A program made the position numbers and the translations under genes. Below the pieces are notes generated by a model, which had not been told where the DNA came from, ran no database searches, and worked only from the letters and a program-made list of their open reading frames with translations. Of a stretch of DNA of 64,000 nt, positions 1-8,502 are shown piece after piece. The stretch is from Streptomyces sp. NBC_00162 (GTDB taxonomy: Bacteria; Actinomycetota; Actinomycetes; Streptomycetales; Streptomycetaceae), in the NCBI RefSeq assembly GCF_024611995.1, contig NZ_CP102509.1:5952001-6016000 (forward strand), given 5' to 3'. Numbering within the stretch: position 1 is the stretch's first letter; each line of letters starts with the position of its first letter.

Positions 1-49
1 GGACGAGGGGGCCGTCCCAAGGGGGAGAGGCCGGTGAGGCGGACCTAAC

Positions 50-68
50 TTAACCGAGGCTTACCTGA
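50..68. promoter_or_regulatory. Candidate weak iron box (DtxR/DmdR-like)
   Basis: TTAACCGAGGCTTACCTGA matches 13 of 19 positions of the DtxR/IdeR-type consensus TTAGGTTAGGCTAACCTAA, counted by eye. It lies beyond the 3' end of the heme ABC operon and may control a gene to the left of the window on the minus strand. It is weaker than the boxes at 3167 and 7494, so chance similarity is possible. Confidence 0.35.
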
Positions 69-106
69 CCCATACCCACCCGTGCAGTGATTCAGCTCTC
101 ACCTTC

Positions 107-126
107 CGGCGCCGGACACGGCGCCG
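107..126. terminator. Short GC hairpin after hmuV
   Basis: CGGCGCCG, a GACA loop and a second CGGCGCCG form an 8-bp stem just past the stop codon of the ABC ATPase gene, which ends at 160 on the minus strand. There is no T-tract. A Streptomyces-style terminator is plausible, but the arms are self-complementary, so the fold is not unique. Confidence 0.35.
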
Positions 127-159
127 TCACGGACGTTTCAGGACGGCCCCATGACCAGG

Positions 160-1047
160 TCAAGGGAAGGTCAAGCCGGAGCGACCGTTCCGTATCACGG
201 AATGCTCCGTTCCGCGCACTGGGACGACCAGCGGTGCCCCGGTGTGCGGGTGCGGGAGGACTTCGACCGGCTGCCGGTAGACGCGGCTGAGCAGAGCGTC
301 CTCGAACACCTCGGCCGGCGGACCGGCCGCGGCCATCCGCCCGTCGTGCAGGACGGCGGCCCGGTCCGCGTAGGCGGCGGCCAGCCCCAGGTCGTGCAGG
401 ACGACGACCACCGCGTCCCCGGCGGCGGCCCGCTCCCGGCAGATCCGCAGCACGAGTTCCTGATGGCGCAGGTCCAGGGCGGCGGTGGGCTCGTCGAGGA
501 GCAACAGCGGCGCCCGCTGGGCCAGTACGCGGGCCAGTGCGACCCGGGCCCGCTCGCCGCCGGAGAGCGCGGAGAAGGGGCGGGCGGCGAAATCGGTGAC
601 CTCGGTCGCGGCCATGGCGGCGGCCACCGCCTCCTCGTCCGCGTCGGCGAGCGGGGTGCCGGCCCAGGGCGCGCGGCCCATCCGTACGACGTCCTCCACG
701 GGGAAGGGGAAGGACAGCGCGGCCGACTGGGGAAGTACGGAGCGCCGCAACGCGAGTTCGGGGGCGCTCCAGTCGCCCACCGGGCGGCCGTCGATCCGGA
801 TCTCCCCGGAGGCGGCCGGCAGGTCGGCGGCCAGCGCCGCCAACAGCGTGGACTTGCCCGCGCCGTTGGGGCCCACCAGGGCCAGCACCTCGCCGGCCCG
901 GGCGGTCAGGTCGATCCCGGCCAGGACCTCGCGCTGTCCGAGCCGGACGTGCAGGCCCAATGCTTCGGCGAAGGCCGCGCCGGGGGCGGGGCGGGCCGGG
1001 ACGGTCCGCTTGTTCCGGGAGAGCAGCCCGCTCAGCCTGCCGGTCAC
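160..1047 (-). CDS. hmuV: Heme ABC transporter ATP-binding protein
   Basis: This 295-residue ABC ATPase powers uptake of heme (or an iron chelate) across the membrane. Walker A (GPNGAGKS), the signature LSGGERARVALA, Walker B (LLLLDEPT) and the H-loop region (VVVLHDLGLAAAYADR) are all visible, in the order and length typical of the FecE/HmuV family. The GTG start at 1047 overlaps the permease TGA by 4 bp (GTGA), which implies translational coupling and fixes the start. The ORF runs open upstream into the permease gene, but that part is shadow sequence. The neighbouring permease, lipoprotein, HtaA proteins and heme oxygenase point to heme rather than a siderophore. Confidence 0.9.
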   Translation of the reverse strand: MTGRLSGLLSRNKRTVPARPAPGAAFAEALGLHVRLGQREVLAGIDLTARAGEVLALVGPNGAGKSTLLAALAADLPAASGEIRIDGRPVGDWSAPELALRRSVLPQSAALSFPFPVEDVVRMGRAPWAGTPLADADEEAVAAAMAATEVTDFAARPFSALSGGERARVALARVLAQRAPLLLLDEPTAALDLRHQELVLRICRERAAAGDAVVVVLHDLGLAAAYADRAAVLHDGRMAAAGPPAEVFEDALLSRVYRQPVEVLPHPHTGAPLVVPVRGTEHSVIRNGRSGLTFP

Positions 1048-2081
1048 GCCCAGCCTCCTTGTTTGCGGCGGGTGCGGCGCAGCAGCCAGAAGAAGAACGG
1101 GCTGCCGAGCAGGGCGGTCAGGACGCCGAGCGGCAGCTCGGCCGGCTGGGCGAGGGTCCGGGCGGCCAGATCGCCCGCGACCAGGACGACGGCCCCGGCC
1201 AGCGCGCTGCCGGGCACCAGGAAGCGGTGGCCGGGGCCGTTGGCCATCCGCAGCAGGTGCGGGACCAGCAGTCCGACGAAGGTGATGACCCCGGCCACGG
1301 CCACGGCGGCGGCGGTGAGCAGCGCCACGACCAGGATGAGGGCGAGGCGCAGCCGCTCGACGTCGATGCCGAGGTGGCGGGCCGGGCGTTCGCCGAGGGA
1401 CAGGAGGTCCAGGCGGCGCGAGTAGAAGGGGGCGACGAGCAAACCGGCCAGGGCACAGGGCAGTACGGCGAGCACCTTGGGCCAGGTGGCCTGGGCGAGG
1501 GAGCCGAGCTGCCAGAAGGTGATCTGGTTGACCTGCCCGCTGTCCGCGAAGAAGACGAACAGGCCGATGAGGGCGCCGGCGAAGGCGTTGACGGCTATGC
1601 CGGTGAGGATGAGGGTGACGACCTCGGTCCTCCCGCCGTTGCGGGAGAGGAAGTAGACGGAGCCGACGGTGACCAGGCCCGCGACGAACGCGCAGAGGGG
1701 AACCGTCCAGTTGCCGAGGAAGCTGAGCCCGAGCCCGATGGCGGCGACCGCGCCGACGGCGGCTCCCGCCGAGATCCCGATGACGCCGGGCTCGGCCAGC
1801 GGGTTGCCGAAGACGCCCTGCATGAGCGCGCCCGCGCAGCCCAGGCTCGCGCCGACGAGCAGCGCGAGCACGACGCGGGGCAGGCGTACGTTCCACAGCA
1901 CGCTCTCCCCGACCCGGTCGAGCGGCGCGCCGCCCAGCCCCGCGCGGTGCTGGACGGAGGCGAGTACGTCCCCGAGGGGGATCCGGTAGGCACCGGTTCC
2001 GGCGGAGACCAGGGCGAGGACGAGCACGGTGGCGACGAGGGCCGCGGTGAGCAGGAAGGCCCTTCTGTCGGGGAGGGTCAC
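1044..2081 (-). CDS. hmuU: Heme ABC transporter permease (FecCD family)
   Basis: A 345-residue integral membrane protein of the FecCD/BtuC family, which forms the dimeric channel of the heme importer. The translation shows about ten hydrophobic segments and the family motif GASLGCAGALMQGVFGNPLA near residue 60, followed by PGVIGISAGAAVG. The GTG start at 2081 is 1 bp after the hmuT stop, and the 3' end overlaps hmuV by 4 bp, so the three genes form a tight hmuTUV operon on the minus strand. The length is normal for the family. Confidence 0.92.
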   Translation of the reverse strand: MTLPDRRAFLLTAALVATVLVLALVSAGTGAYRIPLGDVLASVQHRAGLGGAPLDRVGESVLWNVRLPRVVLALLVGASLGCAGALMQGVFGNPLAEPGVIGISAGAAVGAVAAIGLGLSFLGNWTVPLCAFVAGLVTVGSVYFLSRNGGRTEVVTLILTGIAVNAFAGALIGLFVFFADSGQVNQITFWQLGSLAQATWPKVLAVLPCALAGLLVAPFYSRRLDLLSLGERPARHLGIDVERLRLALILVVALLTAAAVAVAGVITFVGLLVPHLLRMANGPGHRFLVPGSALAGAVVLVAGDLAARTLAQPAELPLGVLTALLGSPFFFWLLRRTRRKQGGWA

Positions 2082-2082
2082 G

Positions 2083-3096
2083 TCAGGCGGCCTTGCCGTA
2101 GAGCTGGTTGATCAGTGAGGACAGCACCTGGTCGGTGCGCGGGCCGTAGTTGAGCAGGACGCCGTCGTCGACCGTGACCACCCGGCGGTCCATGCCGGCG
2201 GGGGTCTGGGCGACGCCCGGGATCTTCGTCAGGCCGTCGACGCCGCCGACCGATTCGAGGCCCTTGGACATCACCAGGATCGCGTCGGGGGCGGCGGCCG
2301 CCAGGGCCTCGCTGGTGATCGGAGTGAAGTCCTTGCCGAGCCCGGACTCCTTGCCGGTGTCGACCGCGCCGGCCGCCTCCAGCAGCGAGGCGGCTCCGGA
2401 GTCGGAACCGCCCAGCAGATAGACCGAGGCGGTGCCGCGCAGGTAGAGGAACGCGACGCGGGGCTTCTTCCCGGAGGCGGCCGGAATCTCCTTGCGGACG
2501 GCGGCGATCCGGTCGGCGGTGCGCTGGTTCAGCCGCGTGCCGGCCTCGGTGACCCCGAGCGCGGCGGAGACCGCGTCGATCCGCTTCGGTACGTCCTCCA
2601 GCGACTTGGCGGGGGCGATGACGAGTACGGGGACGCCCGCGTCGCGGATCTGCTGGATCGCCTCGGCGGGACCGCTGGTGCTCTCCGCCAGGACCAGCGT
2701 CGGGCGCAGCGAGAGGACGCTCTCGGCGGAGACGTCGTGGCCACGCGTCACCACCGGCAGGGCGGCGGCCTGTTCGAAGGTGGCGGTGATGTCCCGGGCG
2801 ACCACCCGCTCGCCGAGGCCCAGGGTGTGGACGATCTCGTTGAGGCTGCCGGTCAGCGGGACGACCCGGTCCGCCGAAGCGACCGTGACCCGGGCGCCGT
2901 CGGCCGAGGGCACGGTCACCGGCAGCGCGGGCAGCGGCGCCGGGGTGAGCGGTTCCACCCGGTCCGGGGCGGCCGCGGCGTGGGCGGACGGGTCCGGGGT
3001 GGTGGCCGTACCTCCGCAGCCCGTCAGCGCAAGTGCCAGTGCTGCCACGGCGAGAGCGAGACGGGGGAAGCGGTGTGACGCGGCGGGCGTAGGCAC
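2083..3096 (-). CDS. hmuT: Heme-binding lipoprotein of ABC importer
   Basis: A 337-residue periplasmic-binding-type lipoprotein that would receive heme at the cell surface and deliver it to HmuUV. The N-terminus has a hydrophobic stretch ending in a lipobox (LTGC, Cys27). The rest is a two-lobed TroA/BtuF-like fold with conserved stretches such as the segment around GHDVSAESVLSLRPTLVLA. It starts with GTG at 3096 and is the first gene of the operon. A strong iron box lies about 70 bp upstream, shared with the divergent HtaA gene, so iron-dependent repression is expected. Confidence 0.9.
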   Translation of the reverse strand: MPTPAASHRFPRLALAVAALALALTGCGGTATTPDPSAHAAAAPDRVEPLTPAPLPALPVTVPSADGARVTVASADRVVPLTGSLNEIVHTLGLGERVVARDITATFEQAAALPVVTRGHDVSAESVLSLRPTLVLAESTSGPAEAIQQIRDAGVPVLVIAPAKSLEDVPKRIDAVSAALGVTEAGTRLNQRTADRIAAVRKEIPAASGKKPRVAFLYLRGTASVYLLGGSDSGAASLLEAAGAVDTGKESGLGKDFTPITSEALAAAAPDAILVMSKGLESVGGVDGLTKIPGVAQTPAGMDRRVVTVDDGVLLNYGPRTDQVLSSLINQLYGKAA

Positions 3097-3166
3097 GAAG
3101 GCACCGTCCTGATCGTCCGACTGAGGTTGTGGAGACCGGGGGGTTTCCCATCCGGCCAGGGGTAGC

Positions 3167-3185
3167 TTAGGTTAGCCTAACCTTG
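3167..3185. promoter_or_regulatory. Iron box (DtxR/IdeR/DmdR operator)
   Basis: The sequence TTAGGTTAGCCTAACCTTG contains a 15-bp palindrome (AGGTTAG-C-CTAACCT) and matches 17 of 19 positions of the DtxR-family consensus. It lies in the divergent intergenic region, 27 bp before the HtaA start and 71 bp before the hmuT start, so one site could repress both directions when iron is plentiful. Confidence 0.88.
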
Positions 3186-3211
3186 CTTGCTAGACCCTGG
3201 AGGGGGCGGTC

Positions 3212-4594
3212 ATGCCCACAAGACCCGTCCGTGCGTTCGCCGTCGCCCTGCTGGCGGCCCTGCTGGGGGCGCTGCTCCCGGCCACCGCCGCCCGGGCGGG
3301 CACCGTACAGGGGGGTCGGCTGGACTGGGGCATCAAATCGTCCTTCCAGAGTTATGTCACCGGCCCGGTGGCGAAAGGCAGTTTCAAGCTGAAGAGCGGG
3401 GCCGCCACCGTCGGCGGAAGCCTGTTCCGCTTCCACACGGCGACCGGCTCCTACGACCCGGACTCCGGCGCCTTCGAGGCCTCGTACTCGGGCGGGGTGA
3501 CCTTCCAGGGCCACCAGAAGCCGGACGGCGTCTACGAGCTGGACATGACCGTCAGCCGTCCCACCGTCAGGATCAACGGCGGCAGCGGCACCCTGTACGC
3601 GGACGTCTCCAGCAAGGCCAAGGACACCGGCGCGGTCAGCAGCCAGTCCCAGGTGCCGTTCGCGACCCTCGGCCTCGGCGGCGTCGACATGAAGGGCGGC
3701 GGCGGCCCGCTGACCCTCACCAACATCCCGGCCACCCTCACCGAACAGGGCGCCAAGGCCTTCGCCGGCTACTACGCGGCCGGCGCGCAGCTCGACCCCG
3801 TCTCGCTCTCGGCCGACGTCAAGACCGGCCCGGCCGCGGGAAGCGAGCAGCCTTCGCAGTCGCCGAGCGCGCGGCCGAGCGCGTCCGCCGAGACCCCGCA
3901 GACGCCGGGCGCCTTCGCCGACGCCGCCGTCGACTGGGGGGTGCGCCGCACCTTCCGCGAATACGTCACCGGCTCCGTCGGCCAGGGCAAGTGGACCCTC
4001 GCCGAAGGTGCCTTGGACGGCGGCGCGCTGTTCCGCTTCCCGCAGGGCAAGGGCGCGTACGACGGCGCGAAAGGCACCCTGGACGCCGCCTTCGCCGGCA
4101 CCGTCCACTTCACCGGTGCCCACCTGGACCTGAAACTCGGCGCGGTGCGCGTCACGGTGGAGAACGGCAAGGGCGTCCTGTCCGCCGACGTCACCGCGGG
4201 CGGTGCGACGAAGAACGCCGTCGCGCTGGTGGAGTTCGACGCCAAGGCCCTGAAGACCGAGGGCGGCCTCGCCACCCTGACCGAAGCCCCCGCCACCCTC
4301 ACCGAGGGCGGCTCCCAGGCCTTCAACGCGATGTACAAGCCGGGCACCGAGATGGACCCCGTCTCGCTCGCGATCGCCCTCGACGCGGGCGCGAAGCTGC
4401 CCACGCTGCCCGACCTGGGCTCCACGGCCGCGCCTTCACCCGCGCCCGCCGCCTCGTCCGAGGCGGTCGCCAAGGCCGGGAAGCCCTCGAACACCGGGAT
4501 GTACATCGCCCTGGCCGTGGCCGTGCTGGTGCTCGCCGGCGGCGCTGTCTTCCTCGTGATCCGCAAGCGCCGTGCGGCGGCCGAAGCCCCGTAG
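3212..4594 (+). CDS. htaA: HtaA-domain cell-surface heme-binding protein 1
   Basis: A 460-residue secreted, membrane-anchored protein. Residues 1-29 form a signal peptide ending ARA-G. Two HtaA-type domains start near residue 34 (LDWGIKSSFQSYVTG) and near 239 (VDWGVRRTFREYVTG), each with the conserved Tyr in the SYVTG/EYVTG motif that serves as heme ligand in corynebacterial HtaA. A Ser/Pro-rich linker separates them. The C-terminus has a transmembrane helix followed by RKRR, with no clear LPxTG-like signal. A GGAGGGGG ribosome site precedes the ATG. It probably binds heme at the surface and passes it to HmuT. Confidence 0.88.
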   Translation: MPTRPVRAFAVALLAALLGALLPATAARAGTVQGGRLDWGIKSSFQSYVTGPVAKGSFKLKSGAATVGGSLFRFHTATGSYDPDSGAFEASYSGGVTFQGHQKPDGVYELDMTVSRPTVRINGGSGTLYADVSSKAKDTGAVSSQSQVPFATLGLGGVDMKGGGGPLTLTNIPATLTEQGAKAFAGYYAAGAQLDPVSLSADVKTGPAAGSEQPSQSPSARPSASAETPQTPGAFADAAVDWGVRRTFREYVTGSVGQGKWTLAEGALDGGALFRFPQGKGAYDGAKGTLDAAFAGTVHFTGAHLDLKLGAVRVTVENGKGVLSADVTAGGATKNAVALVEFDAKALKTEGGLATLTEAPATLTEGGSQAFNAMYKPGTEMDPVSLAIALDAGAKLPTLPDLGSTAAPSPAPAASSEAVAKAGKPSNTGMYIALAVAVLVLAGGAVFLVIRKRRAAAEAP

Positions 4595-4656
4595 CCGCAC
4601 CCCTTCCCCTCCCCCTTCTTCCTCCCCCGTCTCCCTCTTCTCAGGAGTTCTCAGCC

Positions 4657-6081
4657 ATGTCGTCCCACCGCCGTCCGATCGCCTTCGCGGCCGCCGTCCT
4701 CACCGCCGCCGCTCTCGGCGCCACCGCCCTGGTCCTGCCCGCGTCGGCGGCGGACGGCCCACCGGCCGCCCCGGTGAAGATCGTCGGAGGCTCCCTCGAC
4801 TGGGGTGTGCTCGCGAGCTACCGCGCCTACGTGACCGGCATGGCCAAGGGCACCATCACCGTGGCGGACGGCGCCACGCAGAACGAGGACGGCAGCCTGC
4901 GGTTCGGCGAGCCGACCGGACAGTACGAGCCGGCCGCCGGTCACGTCGTGAAGGCGGCCTTCAAGGGCAGCGTCACCTTCTCCTCGCCCGCCCCGCCGGC
5001 CGGCCACGGGTTCGAGGTCAAGCTCTCGGACTTCCGCATGGACACCGGGACCAAGAAGCTCACCGCGGACGTCACCAAGGGCGGAGCCACGGCCCAGGAC
5101 GTGCCGCTGGCCGCGGTGGCCTTCGCCGGGCAGTCGATGACCGGCCTGGCGACCACGCTCACCAAGGAAGCCGCGGACGCGCTCGGTTCGGCCTCGTACG
5201 AGAACAAGGCGGGCGACCCGCTCACCGCGAAGCTGGAGTTCGAGAAGCCCGCCCCGCCGGTGCCGACCCCGACCACCCCGACGCCGACCCCGACCCCGAC
5301 CCCGACTCCGACGAAGACGGCGACCCCCACCACGAATCCCACGGCCCCGGCCGACGGCCCGCAGAAGATCCTCAGCGCCAAACTGACGTGGGGCGTGAAG
5401 GAGTCCTTCCGCAAGTACGTCCTGAGCGCGGGCTCGATCACCCCGGCCGGCGGCGCCGCCAAGAACGGCGAGCTCTTCGACTTCGCCTTCGGCAAGGGCG
5501 AACTCGACGCGAAGAAGCAGACGCTGGACGCCTCCTTCGAGGGCAATCTCCGCTTCCAGTACGCGGCCCACGGCCTCGACATGACCTTCGGCAACCTCCG
5601 CGTCGCCGCCACCGGCAAGACCGGCACCCTCTACGTGGACGTCAAGAACGCCTCGGGCAGCAAGACGGCCGTCCCCTTCGCCACGCTCGACCTGTCGAAG
5701 ACGGACTACAAGACCAAGGACGGCGTCCTGGCGCTCAACGCGGTTCCGGCGGCCTTCACCGCCGAGGGCGCGGCCTCCTTCGCCAACGACACCACCGGCT
5801 CGATGTACAAGGCCGGAGACGCCATCGACCCGCTCACCCTCTCCGTGGCGGTGGACAAGGACGCCACCCTCCCGGCCGGCGGCGGCACCGGCACGACCGG
5901 CACGGGCGGCACGACGGGCACGGGCGGTACGGGAGCCACCGCCGCCACCGTCGGCGGCAGCCTCGCCGCCACCGGCGCCGAGATCCCCGCCGGGGCCCTG
6001 CTCGGCACCTCCGGCGCCGTGATCGCGGCCGGCGCCGGCGCCGTCCACCTCGCCCGCAGGCGGCGCACACCCCAGTGCTGA
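4657..6081 (+). CDS. HtaA-domain heme-binding protein 2 with LAATG sorting signal
   Basis: A 474-residue paralogue of the preceding gene. It has a signal peptide (ASA-A near residue 31) and two HtaA domains starting near 43 (LDWGVLASYRAYVTG) and 240 (LTWGVKESFRKYVLS), joined by a Pro-Thr repeat linker (TP repeats encoded at about 5258-5325). A Gly-Thr spacer leads to LAATG (about 436-440), a hydrophobic helix and RRRR. LAxTG followed by a helix and basic tail is the layout of class E sortase substrates in Streptomyces, so covalent wall anchoring is likely. The start is the ATG after TCAGGAG; the frame is open upstream through the first HtaA gene, but that is shadow sequence. Confidence 0.87.
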   Translation: MSSHRRPIAFAAAVLTAAALGATALVLPASAADGPPAAPVKIVGGSLDWGVLASYRAYVTGMAKGTITVADGATQNEDGSLRFGEPTGQYEPAAGHVVKAAFKGSVTFSSPAPPAGHGFEVKLSDFRMDTGTKKLTADVTKGGATAQDVPLAAVAFAGQSMTGLATTLTKEAADALGSASYENKAGDPLTAKLEFEKPAPPVPTPTTPTPTPTPTPTPTKTATPTTNPTAPADGPQKILSAKLTWGVKESFRKYVLSAGSITPAGGAAKNGELFDFAFGKGELDAKKQTLDASFEGNLRFQYAAHGLDMTFGNLRVAATGKTGTLYVDVKNASGSKTAVPFATLDLSKTDYKTKDGVLALNAVPAAFTAEGAASFANDTTGSMYKAGDAIDPLTLSVAVDKDATLPAGGGTGTTGTGGTTGTGGTGATAATVGGSLAATGAEIPAGALLGTSGAVIAAGAGAVHLARRRRTPQC

Positions 6082-6100
6082 GCCGTGCTTGAATGCCCGG

Positions 6101-6796
6101 GTGAACGATCTCGACGTGTTGAAGGTCTTCTGCGCGGGTGACGGCCGGCACGGCAACCTGCTCGGTGTCGTACGCGACGGCCGGGCCTTCCCCGACGACG
6201 CGTCGCGGCAGGCCCTGGCCGCCGAACTCGGCTACAGCGAGACGGTGTTCGTCGACGATCCCGAGCGCGGGATCGTCGACATCCGCACCCCCGGCACACG
6301 GATGTCCTTCGCCGGGCACCCGCTGGTCGGGCTCGCCTGGCTGCTGGACATCGAGGAGCTCCAGCCGCCGGCCGGCGCCGTATGGGCCCGTGACGACGGG
6401 GAGTTCACCTGGATCACGGCCCGCCCCGAGTGGGTCGAGGGCAAGCGCACAGAGCAGTACGGATCCGTCGCCGAGGTGGAGGCGCTGCCTGCGCCGCCGC
6501 CGGGCGAGGGCTGGCTGTACGCGTGGGCCTGGGAGGACGAGACCGCCGGACGGGTACGGGCCCGCGGCTTTCCGCGCCGCGCCGACGGGGTCATCGCCGA
6601 GGACGAGGCCACCGGCTCGGCGGCGATCCTGCTCACGGCCCAGCTGAACCGCGCCCTGAACATCACCCAGGGCGCGGGCTCCCAGATCCTCACCGCCCCC
6701 GGCCCCGACGGCACCGTGGAGATCGGCGGCCGCGTCCGCTTCGCCCCGGGCAATTTCAGCCCCGCCGGCGAGGCTGGGCTCAGGGCTACGCGCTGA
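6101..6796 (+). CDS. PhzF-family isomerase-like protein
   Basis: About 231 residues, similar to the PhzF phenazine-biosynthesis/epimerase fold: the N-terminal VFCAG, GHPLVGLAWLL near residue 75, and EDEATGSAAILL near 168 are family hallmarks. Substrate and reaction are unknown. The GTG at 6101 is chosen; an in-frame TTG at 6089 would add four residues, and neither has a clear ribosome site. It follows the second HtaA gene closely and overlaps the convergent heme oxygenase by 11 bp. Its place in the heme cluster suggests, but does not prove, a link to heme handling. Confidence 0.75.
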   Translation: MNDLDVLKVFCAGDGRHGNLLGVVRDGRAFPDDASRQALAAELGYSETVFVDDPERGIVDIRTPGTRMSFAGHPLVGLAWLLDIEELQPPAGAVWARDDGEFTWITARPEWVEGKRTEQYGSVAEVEALPAPPPGEGWLYAWAWEDETAGRVRARGFPRRADGVIAEDEATGSAAILLTAQLNRALNITQGAGSQILTAPGPDGTVEIGGRVRFAPGNFSPAGEAGLRATR

Positions 6797-7433
6797 GCGG
6801 GAACTGCTCGCCCAGCTCGCGGAAGACCGCGCCGTTGAAGTCGAAGGCGCGCTTGCACTCGTCGACGATCCGCTGCTTCTCCAGGTCGTCGGCGGCGATC
6901 GCGTCCAGCAGTTCGCGGTAGGTCCGCTTGAAGGCCGCCGGGTTGGAGATGCCCGCGAAGACGTAGAAGCGGACGCCGTCGCCCTTGCGCGCGAAGCCCC
7001 AGGTGCGCTCCGCCTTGTCGCGGATGATCTGGCCGCCCGACAGGTCGCCCAGGTAGCGGGTGTAGTGGTGGGCGACGTAGCCGCCCGGCCACTCGGCCGC
7101 GCACTGGGCCACCCGGGCGGCGTAGGCCTCGGTCGCGGGCAGCGCCGCCACGCCCTCGCGCCAGTCCGGACCCAGCAGATGTGCGAGGTCGCGCTCGATC
7201 TCGGCGACGCGCATCAGCTCGGGCTGGATGAACGGGCCGGCCACCGGATCCTCCCGGAGGGAGCCGGCGGCGTCCTCCAGGGCCCGGTACACGAACCAGA
7301 GCTGCTCGGTGTAGCGCGTGTACGCTTCCACGCCGAGCCGGCCGCCCAGCAGGTCGCTCATGAAGGTCGACGTCTCCGCCTCGGTGTGCTGCTCGTGCGA
7401 AGCGACGCGGATGACCGTAGAGAAGGCGTCCAA
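6786..7433 (-). CDS. hmuO: Biliverdin-producing heme oxygenase
   Basis: A 215-residue soluble heme oxygenase that opens heme to biliverdin, CO and Fe2+. QHTEAETSTFMSDLLGGRLG aligns with the proximal-histidine region of corynebacterial HmuO, making His16 the likely heme ligand. YLGDLSGGQII is the distal-helix glycine motif, and AHHYTRYLGDLSGG is very close to the HmuO sequence. The start is TTG at 7433 with GGAGG six bases upstream. An iron box sits about 60 bp upstream and a hairpin (7460-7482) lies in the leader. It completes the import-and-degrade pathway with hmuTUV and the HtaA proteins. Confidence 0.93.
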   Translation of the reverse strand: MDAFSTVIRVASHEQHTEAETSTFMSDLLGGRLGVEAYTRYTEQLWFVYRALEDAAGSLREDPVAGPFIQPELMRVAEIERDLAHLLGPDWREGVAALPATEAYAARVAQCAAEWPGGYVAHHYTRYLGDLSGGQIIRDKAERTWGFARKGDGVRFYVFAGISNPAAFKRTYRELLDAIAADDLEKQRIVDECKRAFDFNGAVFRELGEQFPLSA

Positions 7434-7459
7434 GACGGACCTCCAGGGAAGGGAAACAG

Positions 7460-7482
7460 ACGTGGCGGCGCGCCCGCCACGT
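7460..7482. other. Hairpin in heme oxygenase leader
   Basis: ACGTGGCGG, a CGCGC loop and CCGCCACGT form a perfect 9-bp stem between the iron box at 7494 and the ribosome site of hmuO. It could stabilise the transcript or tune translation; no T-tract follows on the minus strand. Confidence 0.4.
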
Positions 7483-7493
7483 CCGATCTTCCT

Positions 7494-7511
7494 ACTTAGG
7501 TATGCCTAAGT
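7494..7511. promoter_or_regulatory. Iron box upstream of heme oxygenase
   Basis: ACTTAGG-TATG-CCTAAGT has 7-bp arms. The 19 bases from 7496 (TTAGGTATGCCTAAGTCAA) match about 15 of 19 DtxR-family consensus positions. It sits upstream of hmuO on the minus strand and between hmuO and map, which reads in the same direction. Iron-responsive control of hmuO is the obvious reading. Confidence 0.75.
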
Positions 7512-7561
7512 CAATGAGTTCCCGACGGCCTGTCGGTAAAAAGTCACTTCTCCGGGCAGAG

Positions 7562-8419
7562 CTACGGCAGCGTGAGGATCTCCGCCCCGCTGTCGGTCAC
7601 CACCAGGGTGTGCTCGAACTGCGCCGTCCGCTTGCGGTCCTTCGTGACGACCGTCCAGCCGTCCTCCCACATGTCGTACTCGTGGGTCCCCAGGGTCAGC
7701 ATCGGCTCGATGGTGAAGGTCATCCCGGGCTCGATGACGGTGGTCGCGTGCGGGCTGTCGTAGTGCGGGATGATCAGGCCGGAGTGGAAGGACGAGTTGA
7801 TGCCGTGGCCGGTGAAGTCCCGGACCACGCCGTAGCCGAAGCGCTTCGCGTACGACTCGATGACCCGGCCGATGATGTTGACCTGGCGGCCCGGCTTGAC
7901 GGCCTTGACGGCACGGTTCAGGGCCTCCCGGGTGCGTTCCACCAGGAGCCGCGACTCCTCGTCCACCTCCCCGCACAGGTACGTGGCGTTGTTGTCGCCG
8001 TGCACGCCGCCGATGTACGCGGTCACGTCGAGGTTCACGATGTCGCCGTCGCGCAGCACGGTGGAGTCCGGGATGCCGTGACAGATGACCTCGTTCACCG
8101 AGGAGCACAGCGACTTCGGGAAGCCCCGGTAGCCCAGCGTCGACGGGTAGGCGCCGTGGTCGCACATGTACGCGTGCGCGACCCGGTCCAGCTCGTCGGT
8201 GGTCACCCCCGGCGCGATCAGCTTGGCGGCCTCCTCCATCGCCTGGGCGGCGATCCGGCCGGCGATGCGCATGGCCTCGATGGTCTCGGCCGACTGCACC
8301 TCCGGTCCGGTGTACGGGGTGGGTGCGGGCTTGCCCACGTACTCGGGACGGCGGATGTTTCCGGGAACGGAACGGACGGGAGAGAGCTCGCCTGGTACGA
8401 GCAGCGACTGGCCAGACAT
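7562..8419 (-). CDS. map: Type I methionine aminopeptidase
   Basis: A 285-residue metallopeptidase that removes N-terminal Met from new proteins. The pita-bread fold motifs are present: [20 protein letters not shown], metal ligands in [19 protein letters not shown], the histidine in [11 protein letters not shown], and glutamates in TFTIEPML and QFEHTLVVT. The N-terminal extension of about 40 residues ([11 protein letters not shown]) is typical of actinobacterial MetAP1a/c proteins. ATG at 8419 is only about 8 bp from a TACACT -10 box, so the transcript may be nearly leaderless. Confidence 0.95.
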   Translation of the reverse strand: MSGQSLLVPGELSPVRSVPGNIRRPEYVGKPAPTPYTGPEVQSAETIEAMRIAGRIAAQAMEEAAKLIAPGVTTDELDRVAHAYMCDHGAYPSTLGYRGFPKSLCSSVNEVICHGIPDSTVLRDGDIVNLDVTAYIGGVHGDNNATYLCGEVDEESRLLVERTREALNRAVKAVKPGRQVNIIGRVIESYAKRFGYGVVRDFTGHGINSSFHSGLIIPHYDSPHATTVIEPGMTFTIEPMLTLGTHEYDMWEDGWTVVTKDRKRTAQFEHTLVVTDSGAEILTLP

Positions 8420-8426
8420 GCAAGCG

Positions 8427-8432
8427 AGTGTA
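8427..8432 (-). promoter_or_regulatory. Candidate -10 box for map
   Basis: Read on the minus strand this is TACACT, matching TAnnnT, and it lies eight bases from the map ATG. Transcription would begin within a base or two of the start codon. No convincing -35 is seen. Confidence 0.35.
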
Positions 8433-8502
8433 TCCAGCGGGGATGGGGCAGCATGGCGGCAGAGAGCGCGGTAGCGGCGGTATCGAGAGGAGCCCGACAG
8501 CG

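Noticed and set aside
3187..6081. 964-residue continuous plus-strand ORF across both HtaA genes
   Set aside because: The first 490 residues are out-of-frame shadow of the first HtaA gene; the real second gene starts at 4657 with its own signal peptide.
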